Assembly (NCBI GenBank): GCA_026388095.1
Contig: JAPLKL010000017.1
Coordinates: 1-64,000, forward strand
Source: Elusimicrobiota bacterium
GTDB taxonomy: Bacteria > Elusimicrobiota > Elusimicrobia > UBA1565 > UBA9628
Length of the DNA: 64,000 nucleotides
Direction: 5' to 3'
Both the position numbers and the translations under genes were made by a program. Shown piece by piece: positions 11,061 to 18,100 of this stretch (position 1 is its first letter; the number at the start of each line of letters is the position of its first letter). The notes below the pieces were generated by a model that saw only the letters and a program-made list of their open reading frames with translations, ran no database searches and was not told the origin of the DNA.

Positions 11061-11617
11061 GCCTCTTCTCCAGCCGGGGTGCGGCTGCCTTTCTCCGCCT
11101 GCAAGGTCGCGCCGCCGCCGCGCTCCAGCTTCATGCGCATGATCTTCTTCTGCAGCTCCATGACCCCGTACATGAGGGCCTCGGGACGGGGCGGGCAGCC
11201 CGGGATGTACACGTCCACGGGCACGATCCGGTCCACTCCCTTGACCACGGCATAGGAGTCGTAGTAGGGCCCTCCGCAGTTGGCGCAGCTGCCCATGGCC
11301 ATGACGAAGCGAGGCTCCGGCATCTGATGGTAGATCTCGACGATGGGCGCGGCCATCTTTTTGGTGACCGTGCCCGCGATCAGGAGGAGGTCCGCCTGCC
11401 GGGGGCTCGGCCGGGGGATCACGCCGAAGCGGTCGAAATCGAAGCGGCCGGCGTAGGCCACCATCATCTCGATGGCGCAGCAGGCCAGGCCGAAGGTCAG
11501 CGGCCAGAGCGAGTACTTGCGGCCCAGGTCTATGATGTAGTCGGTGCTGGTGAGCACCACCTGGCCGCCCGGGACGGCCTTGGCGACCAGCGGGAACTTG
11601 TCGAGGACTATTCCCAA
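11057..11617 (-). CDS. nuoB: NADH-quinone oxidoreductase subunit B, likely TTG start
   Basis: A 186-residue subunit binding cluster N2, the last iron-sulfur centre before quinone. The four ligands are visible: the tandem pair in [10 protein letters not shown], the Cys in MAMGSC and the Cys in [10 protein letters not shown]. No ATG exists at the expected N-terminus. A TTG at 11617 opens a normal-length protein and overlaps the 3' end of nuoA by 10 nt. The same frame stays open further upstream, but that part is out-of-frame nuoA sequence. Function is certain; the start codon is less so. Confidence 0.93.
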   Translation of the reverse strand: MGIVLDKFPLVAKAVPGGQVVLTSTDYIIDLGRKYSLWPLTFGLACCAIEMMVAYAGRFDFDRFGVIPRPSPRQADLLLIAGTVTKKMAAPIVEIYHQMPEPRFVMAMGSCANCGGPYYDSYAVVKGVDRIVPVDVYIPGCPPRPEALMYGVMELQKKIMRMKLERGGGATLQAEKGSRTPAGEEA

Positions 11618-11970
11618 ACCAGGGCCCCCTTGCGCCAGGCGAAGATCAAGCCGATGAAGAGGATGGCCAGGAAGACCGCCATCTCCGCCAGGGCCAGCGG
11701 CCCGACCTCTTTGACCGTCACCGCCCAGGGATAGACGTAGAGGATCTCCACGTCGAAGACCACGAAGAGCAGGGCGAAGACGTAGAAGCGGATGTTGAGC
11801 TTGACTTCGCTGGAACCCGTGGGCTTGATGCCGCATTCATAGGTGGTGAGCTTGCGGGCGTAGGGCAGGCTGGGGCGCAGGAGCTTGGCCGCGATCAGGG
11901 CGCCGGCGCCGAAGGCGACGCCGGCAGCAACGAAAAGGAATATGACGACGTAGGGGCTCAGCACGAACAC
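11608..11970 (-). CDS. nuoA: NADH-quinone oxidoreductase subunit A
   Basis: A 120-residue three-helix membrane subunit of complex I (ND3 homologue). The conserved loop [13 protein letters not shown], where the Cys sits in the quinone-site loop of the family, is followed by [22 protein letters not shown]. The start overlaps the 3' end of the methyltransferase gene midA by 13 nt, so the whole cluster is probably one transcript beginning at or before midA. Confidence 0.96.
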   Translation of the reverse strand: MFVLSPYVVIFLFVAAGVAFGAGALIAAKLLRPSLPYARKLTTYECGIKPTGSSEVKLNIRFYVFALLFVVFDVEILYVYPWAVTVKEVGPLALAEMAVFLAILFIGLIFAWRKGALVWE

Positions 11971-13031
11971 ACCCTCTTGGTCTGCACGAGGACCTTGAAG
12001 GCTTCGCCCATGCCTTCCGGATGGACGAGGGTCTTGAGCCTGGCCCGCTCGGTCACGGTCGCCGCATCCGACCCGGCCGGCAGCCAGTCCAGGAGGCCGC
12101 AGTCAAGGAGGAACCGGGCCATGGAGGTGAAGGACGCGCAGGCCAATCCCAGCTTTTCCCCCTCCGTGATGAGGGCGGAGAAGTCGACCGGCGCGGTGAG
12201 GTCGCGCGTCCCGGGGTCGGCGAGGATGCGGTCATCTATGGTATGGCGCCGGTAGCTGCGCGGGGCGTTGACGTCTCCGGGCCCGAAGCGCTTGCCGTAG
12301 TCGATGGTCGCCAGATACCCGCACTCCATGCGCTGAGCGACCTGGCCCAGCCACGGCCGGGCTTCCAGGCAGACGGCGTGCCTTTGCCCTTCCTCAAGAG
12401 AGGCGGCCAGGGCCTGGGCATGGGGTTCCAGAGCCCGGGTCGACAGGGCGCCCAGGACCGCGGCTCCGGAGCCGTCGGTGTAGAGCTCCTGGACGCGGCC
12501 GCGGCGCTTCTCCAGGACATGAAAGGGCAGGGCGTCGACCAGCTCGTTGGAGAGGAAGACCCCCCGGAAGACCGGCGCTTCGTTGAGACGCTCGCAGCCC
12601 AGGACGCGCCCGGGCATGTCCTCGAATCCGGCCAGGCTCTCCAGCAGGCGGGCGCGGCTGCGCTCCACCAGGACCCAGCAGAGCTCGGCCTCCAGGTCCG
12701 GGCGCTCCCGCCGCAGGCCTTCGCGCAACTGGTGTGCCAGAAGTCCCGCGCCGGAGCCCATCTCCACGACGGTGTAGGGCGGTGGGACGCTGCGGGAGCG
12801 CAGTCCGTCGAGCCAGCGCGCCAGGGCCCGGGACAGCGCCCAACCGAAGGCGGGATGCAGCTCCGGCGCCGTGTAGAAGTGCTCGGCCGGACGGCGCCGG
12901 GAGTAGAATCCCCGTTCTGGATGGTACAGGGCCGTCTCGCAGAAATCCCGGAATGTGCGCAGACCCTTGCCTTCCGCCGACGGCGGCGGGCAAGGGTGGC
13001 TTGCGGTCTTGGCGCGCTCCAGGGTTCCCAT
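11958..13031 (-). CDS. midA: MidA/NDUFAF7-family SAM-dependent protein arginine methyltransferase
   Basis: A 357-residue protein of the SAM methyltransferase family COG1565 (MidA; NDUFAF7 in mitochondria). Visible signatures are the N-terminal substrate region FCETALYHPERGFYS, the SAM-binding loop VVEMGSGAGLLA (about residue 88), FLSNELVDALPFHVLE, and TIDYGKRF near residue 244. The human enzyme dimethylates an arginine of NDUFS2, the NuoD homologue, and is needed for complex I assembly. Here the gene overlaps nuoA by 13 nt, so the same role on NuoD is a strong inference. No promoter is obvious in the 70 bp separating it from the upstream histone gene. Confidence 0.88.
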   Translation of the reverse strand: MGTLERAKTASHPCPPPSAEGKGLRTFRDFCETALYHPERGFYSRRRPAEHFYTAPELHPAFGWALSRALARWLDGLRSRSVPPPYTVVEMGSGAGLLAHQLREGLRRERPDLEAELCWVLVERSRARLLESLAGFEDMPGRVLGCERLNEAPVFRGVFLSNELVDALPFHVLEKRRGRVQELYTDGSGAAVLGALSTRALEPHAQALAASLEEGQRHAVCLEARPWLGQVAQRMECGYLATIDYGKRFGPGDVNAPRSYRRHTIDDRILADPGTRDLTAPVDFSALITEGEKLGLACASFTSMARFLLDCGLLDWLPAGSDAATVTERARLKTLVHPEGMGEAFKVLVQTKRVCSC

Positions 13032-13040
13032 TACATCCCG

Positions 13041-13064
13041 GCGGCCGGACCTGAGCCCGGCCGC
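13041..13064 (-). promoter_or_regulatory. Hairpin 10 nt before midA start
   Basis: A perfect 8-bp GC-only stem (13041-13048 with 13057-13064) around an 8-nt loop lies between the histone stop and the midA ATG. No T-run follows on the minus strand, so it is a weak intrinsic terminator at best. It could stabilise a processed end or limit read-through from the histone promoter into midA-nuo. Confidence 0.4.
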
Positions 13065-13100
13065 GAGACTCTTTGCTGTCCGTCTCTGAACGGTGGGATG

Positions 13101-13283
13101 CTACTGCAGGTCTTCGGCGCCGAGGGTCTTCTTCTTTCCATCGGCCTTCACGCGCTCGATGGAGGCGCCGATCATGGCGTTGATCTTGGTGGAAAGGGCT
13201 TCCACGTAGTCGCCGCCGGTCCTGAACCCGGCGTCCTTGACCATCTTCTTGACCTTGCTGACCACGACGAGAACCTCGGACAT
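13101..13283 (-). CDS. Bacterial histone-fold DNA-binding protein
   Basis: A 60-residue protein that resembles bacterial histones such as Bdellovibrio Bd0055. The helix plan fits a histone fold: alpha1 at about residues 6-17 (VVSKVKKMVKDA), loop GFRTGG, long alpha2 at about 25-49 (YVEALSTKINAMIGASIERV and on), loop DGKKKTLG, and a very short alpha3 (AEDLQ). The KKKTL loop matches the basic loop 2 that contacts DNA in histones. Archaeal histones are slightly longer with a full alpha3; the shortened alpha3 is typical of the bacterial group. A strong Shine-Dalgarno (AGGAGG) lies 6 nt before the ATG, with a near-perfect sigma70 promoter upstream, so it is probably abundant. It may shape the nucleoid. 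midA-nuo follows on the same strand. Confidence 0.82.
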   Translation of the reverse strand: MSEVLVVVSKVKKMVKDAGFRTGGDYVEALSTKINAMIGASIERVKADGKKKTLGAEDLQ

Positions 13284-13327
13284 GTATCCTCCTGGAAAAT
13301 TTCGGCGTTGTTCAAGAAAGGCGATAT

Positions 13328-13356
13328 ATATAATGAAATACGGAAGGAAGTGTCAA
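13328..13356 (-). promoter_or_regulatory. Strong sigma70-type promoter of the histone gene
   Basis: On the minus strand a perfect TTGACA (13351-13356) is separated by exactly 17 nt from TTATAT (13328-13333). Transcription should start near 13321, giving a leader of about 38 nt that includes the AGGAGG ribosome site. It is one of the best -35 matches in the window. Confidence 0.8.
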
Positions 13357-13389
13357 ATTTCGTGCTAAAACGGATGGCCACCCCAACGG

Positions 13390-13443
13390 AACCGGCGCCC
13401 CCTTATAGGGGGCGCCGGTTGCGCCTCGCCGAAGGCGAGGCGC
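13390..13443 (-). terminator. Two tandem perfect hairpins after the TPR gene
   Basis: Two perfect inverted repeats lie back to back between the TPR gene stop (13449) and the histone promoter. The first is a 13-bp stem (13390-13402 with 13408-13420, 5-nt loop); the second is a 10-bp stem (13421-13430 with 13434-13443, loop GAA). Neither has a T-run. They probably end or protect the TPR transcript and insulate the histone promoter. Confidence 0.55.
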
Positions 13444-13448
13444 TCGGG

Positions 13449-14186
13449 TTATTTGTCGGCTGGAAGAAGGTCCTTCAAGCCCGCAGCCTGGGCCGGTTCC
13501 AGCTCCACGGCCCGCGTCGCGTCCTGGCCGGCCTGCCGGCGCCGGCGCAGCGCGAGGCTGACGCGGGCGCGCAAGGCGAAGAAGGCGCCGTTCTTGGGAT
13601 TCAGCAGGATGGCCCGGTCCATGTCCGCGAAGGCCTCGGCCGCGCGGTGCAGGGCCAGCAGGGCCGCGGCGCGGTTGGCGTAGGCTGGGGCGAGGTCCGG
13701 GGCGAGCTTGAGCGCGCGGCCCAAATAATCCAAGGCGGTCTCGCTCTGCCGGTTGCGCACCGCGAGGAAGCCGAGCTCGTTGTAGGGGAGCGCGTTCTTC
13801 CGGTCGAGGCGCACCGAGGCGTAGAGCGCGTCGGCCGCCGCATCGTCGGCGCCCGCGTCGGCTAGGCGGAGGGCCCGCCGGTAGTAGGCGTCGCTCATGG
13901 ACGGCGCCAGCGCCGGCCTGAGCCCGGGCTTGAGCCGGACCGCGGCCTCGAAGTCCGCGATGGCTCCCTCGTGGTCGCCCAGCTTGTATCGGGAGGTGCA
14001 GCGGTTGGCCAGGGCACTGGCGTCTTCGGGACGGCGCTTGAGGGCCGCGTCGAAGGCCGCGGCGGCCTCCTGGTAGCGGCCCTGGGTCAAGAGGGCCACG
14101 CCGCGGCTGGCCTCGTCCTCGCAACGGGCCGGAGCGGCGGCGAGGGACAGGGCGGCTGACAGGACTGCGATGGATCGAAGAATCAA
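13449..14186 (-). CDS. Secreted TPR-repeat protein, TTG start beside tRNA-Met
   Basis: A 245-residue protein with a Sec signal peptide at residues 1-22 (MILRSIAVLSAALSLAAA) followed by about six tetratricopeptide repeats, for example ASRGVALLTQGRYQEAAAAF and PYNELGFLAVRNRQSETALD. TPRs bind partner proteins; no catalytic domain is present. The only start that keeps the signal peptide is TTG at 14186, just 5 nt past the 3' end of tRNA-Met on the same strand. No ribosome site fits in that gap, so the mRNA may be released by tRNA 3' processing. The partner protein is unknown. Confidence 0.8.
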   Translation of the reverse strand: MILRSIAVLSAALSLAAAPARCEDEASRGVALLTQGRYQEAAAAFDAALKRRPEDASALANRCTSRYKLGDHEGAIADFEAAVRLKPGLRPALAPSMSDAYYRRALRLADAGADDAAADALYASVRLDRKNALPYNELGFLAVRNRQSETALDYLGRALKLAPDLAPAYANRAAALLALHRAAEAFADMDRAILLNPKNGAFFALRARVSLALRRRRQAGQDATRAVELEPAQAAGLKDLLPADK

Positions 14187-14191
14187 AATCG

Positions 14192-14264
14192 TGGCGCGGG
14201 GTGGAATCGAACCACCGACCTATCGCTTATGAAACGACCGCTCTAACCCCTGAGCTACCGCGCC
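14192..14264 (-). tRNA. tRNA-Met (CAT)
   Basis: A 73-nt cloverleaf on the minus strand. The acceptor stem GGCGCGG/CCGCGCC pairs fully, the D arm is GCTC/GAGC, the anticodon loop is TTCATAA and the T arm is GGTGG/CCACC. The CAT anticodon could also be tRNA-Ile2 after lysidine modification. CCA is not encoded. Confidence 0.93.
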
Positions 14265-14275
14265 TAGCGGCGGCC

Positions 14276-14284
14276 ATTATATCA
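14276..14284 (-). promoter_or_regulatory. Extended -10 promoter of tRNA-Met
   Basis: On the minus strand TGATATAAT (a perfect -10 with an upstream TGn) ends 12 nt before the tRNA-Met 5' end. No good -35 is visible, as expected for an extended -10 promoter. It lies back to back with the promoter of the response-regulator gene. Confidence 0.65.
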
Positions 14285-14298
14285 AAAACCGTTTATTG

Positions 14299-14326
14299 TT
14301 TGCATTTACAGATAATTTGATATCAT
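14299..14326 (+). promoter_or_regulatory. Promoter of the response regulator gene
   Basis: An AT-rich stretch has TTTGCA (14299-14304), a 16-nt spacer and TATCAT (14321-14326) preceded by TGA, an extended -10. The predicted start near 14333 leaves a 26-nt leader that contains the ribosome site AAAGGAG at 14342-14348. Confidence 0.5.
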
Positions 14327-14358
14327 TATGTCCAGTCCATCAAAGGAGAATCCGACCC

Positions 14359-15030
14359 ATGGCAGCCAAGAAAAAAATCACCGTCCTGATCGCTGACGAC
14401 CAGACCCTTTTCCGAGAGGGCATAAAGGACCTGCTCGATGGCGAGAAGGCGCTGCAGGTGGTGGGCGAGGCGGCCGACGGGGTCGAGGCCCTGCGCATGG
14501 TCAAGAAGCTCAAGCCCAACGTGATCCTGCTCGACATCAAGCTGCCCCACATGGACGGCATCGAGGCCACGCGCCAGATCCATCGCGACTGCCCGGACAC
14601 CAACGTCCTCATCCTGTCCTCCTATGAGGACGAGTCCCACGTGATGGAGGCCATCCAGGCTGGCGCCAACGGCTACCTCTCCAAGATGCTGCCGGCCGTG
14701 GAGTTGGTCAACGCGCTGAAGGCCTTCGCCAACGAGGGTGTGATGATCCCTCAGCCGGTGATGACCAAGCTCATCGAGGGTCTGCGCTCGATGGGCGGCG
14801 CCTCGGCCGAGGCCTCCTTGGTGGCCCTGACCAAGACCGAGATCAAGGTGCTGGCCCTGCTGGGCCGCGGCCATTCCAACAAGGAGATCGCGGCCCACCT
14901 CGAGTGCAGCGTCAAGACGGTCAAGAACCACCTCAACAGCGTCTTCCAGAAGCTCAGCGTGAGCAACCGCACCGAGGCCGTGGTCAAGGGCATCGACCTG
15001 GGCCTCATCTCGCCCGAGAAGAACGACTAG
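14359..15030 (+). CDS. NarL/LuxR-family response regulator
   Basis: A 223-residue two-component regulator. The receiver domain spans about residues 6-125, with acidic pair Asp13-Asp14, phospho-acceptor Asp59 (VILLDIKLPHMDG) and a conserved Lys in the LSKML loop. The C-terminal LuxR-type helix-turn-helix (about 157-215) reads LTKTEIKVLALLGRGHSNKEI and SVKTVKNHLNSVFQKL. It should dimerise and bind DNA when phosphorylated. The ATG at 14359 is chosen over an upstream ATG because AAAGGAG precedes it and the domain begins right after. No sensor kinase lies nearby, so it is an orphan regulator. Confidence 0.93.
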   Translation: MAAKKKITVLIADDQTLFREGIKDLLDGEKALQVVGEAADGVEALRMVKKLKPNVILLDIKLPHMDGIEATRQIHRDCPDTNVLILSSYEDESHVMEAIQAGANGYLSKMLPAVELVNALKAFANEGVMIPQPVMTKLIEGLRSMGGASAEASLVALTKTEIKVLALLGRGHSNKEIAAHLECSVKTVKNHLNSVFQKLSVSNRTEAVVKGIDLGLISPEKND

Positions 15031-15104
15031 CCGACGGCCGTTCTCCTTCCGACCGGCGCTGAAACGCGTACTTTTGGAATATCTTTTTCTTAATACCGCG
15101 GTCA

Positions 15105-15133
15105 TTGACTTTCCCCCCCTCCCAGCCTAAACT
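15105..15133 (+). promoter_or_regulatory. Promoter of the sedolisin gene
   Basis: TTGACT (15105-15110), a 17-nt spacer and TAAACT (15128-15133) form a good sigma70-type promoter. The predicted start near 15140 gives a leader of about 24 nt before the ATG at 15164. Confidence 0.6.
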
Positions 15134-15163
15134 TCTCAGGATAGCCTGACCGTCCCTGTTCCT

Positions 15164-18100
15164 ATGTCCAAGATTCGCCGTCTCATCGGCGGCGGCGCGA
15201 TGTCGCTGTGCTGCCTGACCTGGCTCCGGCCGGGCCCTGTATGGGCCGCGGAGAGCCGGGTCGCCTTGCGGGGCCATGTCTTGCCGCTGGCGCGCATGGC
15301 GACCAGGCTCGGCAGGCTTCCCACCGACGAAAATGTGGATCTGGGCTTGGTGGTGCGTCTCGACGAGGACCTGCTGAACCAGACGCTGGCGCAGTTGTAC
15401 GGACCGAACGCCCCGGCGCAGAAGCGCTTCCTCAGTCCCGCTGAATTCGCCCGGAAGTTCGACCTGGCCGCCAAGAGGCAGAAGCTCAAGGATTTCGCTC
15501 AAGCAGCCGGACTCGTCGTCGATGCGGCCGAGGATCGGCCGGAAAGCCAAATCGTCAAGGTTTCGGGCACCGCCGGCCTCGTGGAGAAAGCCTTCGGCGT
15601 CCAACTGCAGCGCTTCCGGGGCGCCGACGGGCGGCTGTTCCGCGCGCACGAGACGGAACCGCTGGTCCCCGCCTCTTTGGCTGCGCATCTGCGCGCCGTG
15701 TCTGGACTCTCCAACCTCCGAGGCGTCATGAGGCCTCACCTGCGCCGCCACCAGCCCGCCTCGCAGCCCTCCGGGGAGACGGGGATATCGTCGCCCCGCG
15801 CCGCTCGCCCCTCCACGCTGACTGGGACCGGCCCCAGCGGCGGCCTGGCCCCTGCCAACATCAAGACGATCTACGGCTTGAGCGGGGCGTTGACCGGTTC
15901 CGGCCAGACCGTGGCCGTCATTGAGTTCGACGGGTACAGACCCGGGGATATCCCCCTCTATGAGTCGCAATTCAGCCTGGCCAGCCCGCCGGTGACCTTC
16001 GTGTCGGTCGACGGCCAGCAGAATCTCTGCGGCCCGAATCAGGACACGAACTGCAATTCCGTGTCGCCGGCCAGCGACGGGGGCATGATCGAGGTGGCGC
16101 TTGATATCGAACTGCTGATCGCGCTGGCGCCCGGCGTCTCTGGGATCCTGGTCTACACGCCCCCCAATACGACGGCGGGCTTGCTGCATGCCTACAACAA
16201 GATGGCCACGGACAACACGGCCAAGGTCATCAGCGTCTCCTGGGGCGCGGATATCGATTCTGTGGGAGGGGCTGCCCTGACCGCAGAGTCCCAGATCTTC
16301 GCGCAGTTGGCGACCCAGGGGCAGTCGGTCTTAGCCGCCTCGGGAGACTGCGGCTCCTATGATCAGCCTAATGGATCCGGTGGTTGCATCACAAACAATG
16401 GGTATCGAGTCGATGACCCCGCCTCCCAGGCGTACGTCACCGGGGTAGGAGGAACCAGCCTGTCAGGGACGCTTTCACCCCTCTCGGTGACTGAAACGAC
16501 ATGGAACAGGCTTTCTGCTGGACGCGGAGCCGGAGGCGGGGGCATAGCCAATTACGTCGAGGGTGCGACGACCTATTGGCCCATCCCAGGCTACCAGAGC
16601 GGGGTCGCCGGGAAGTATTCCACGGTGTATCGCAACGTCCCGGACGTGGCGCTCAACGCGGACCCCGACTCCGCCCCTTACAGCATCTGCGTCGGAGGGA
16701 CCTGCAACGACACCTCCTACTACACGACCCTCATCGGCGGCACCAGCGCAGCGACCCCCCTCTGGGCGGCTCTGACCGCTTTGGCCAACCAGAAGCTAGT
16801 GGCCAGTGGATTCGGGGTCGTGGGATTCGCCAATCCCTCCCTCTACCAGGTGGCGGGAGGCTCCTACGGCAGCACTTTCAACGACATCACCAGCGGCGGC
16901 AACGGCCTATCGGGAGTCTATCAGGCCGGGACCGGCTACGACAACGTCACGGGCTGGGGTTCGTTCAAGGGGGACGCCCTGATCAACGCGATCTACGCGC
17001 TCTCCGCGCCGGCGTCGGCGCCGCAGAACTTCACGGCGACCACGCTCGGGACCAGTTCCATCACCTGGACCTGGGACAGCGTGGCGGGGGCCTCATCCTA
17101 CCATGTCTACTACTCCAGCAATACCGCCCAACTCGCCGCCAATGTCGGTGCCACCCGCGCCACCTTGGATTTCCCCCCCAACACCGTCTCGGGCGTCATG
17201 GTCAAGGCCGCCAACGCCGCGGGCGAAGGGCCCGGCGGGACTTCACCGAGCACCGCCACCTTCGCGCTGGCCCTGACCTCCACCAACAGCACCTTCGCGC
17301 ATATCTCGAGCATCACCGTGTCCTGGAACACGTGCGCGGCCAATGCCTGCGCTGGCTATGTCCTGCAGGCTTCCCCAAACGCCGACTTCTCGGCGCCGGT
17401 CTTCTCCAGCGTCACTCCCAACTATGCCCTCGGCCGGCTCCAAGTCTCGGGGCTCAGCAAGCTGACCAAATACTACCTCCGTGTGGGGACCCTCAACTGG
17501 TCCCGCGGCGCGAACTACTACACCTTGCCTCAGACTACCACGACCCTCACGGACCTGGTCGCCCCCGGCCCCGGTTCGCCGGAGTTCTCGGGAATCACGG
17601 CCTCGGCCATAGTCTTCAATTGGACCCGCAACGGTAATCCCTATCCCGCGACCTACCAGGCCGACTGCTCCAGCATGGCCACCTATGTTCCTTCTACCAG
17701 CCAGTCCGGCAGCGAGCTCTACAGCGCGACCTTCTCGAACCTCATCCCCAACACCAGCTATTACTTCCGGGTGCGGGCCGTGGGTGGCGGGGCCTATCTG
17801 AACACCGACCCGGCCGCCCCGCCCGCGACCTTGGCCGCGGCGCCGGCAGCCGCGGCCGTCCCATTCGCCGCCGTCTACAAGACCTCCATGACCGTGGCTT
17901 GGTCGGACAACGGCAACGCGCTGGACACCCTCTACAAAGCCGAGGCCTTGGACTCGGGTTCGACCGTCGTGACCTCGTCGGTCACCCGCAACCGGACCGC
18001 GACGCTGACGGGACTGGACAAGAACACGCTCTACTCGGCGCGGGTCTGGGCCCTGAATCGGACGGACGGCACGAAGGTGGGGCCGTACGCCATCGGCTCG

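Noticed and set aside
11618-11836. A longer NuoB with an N-terminal extension
   Set aside because: The extension is the out-of-frame reading of nuoA and has an Arg/Gly/Leu-rich composition unlike NuoB; the TTG at 11617 fits the family length.
12021-13865. A 614-codon plus-strand frame across midA, the histone gene and the TPR gene
   Set aside because: It is antisense to three supported genes and shows no recognisable domain.
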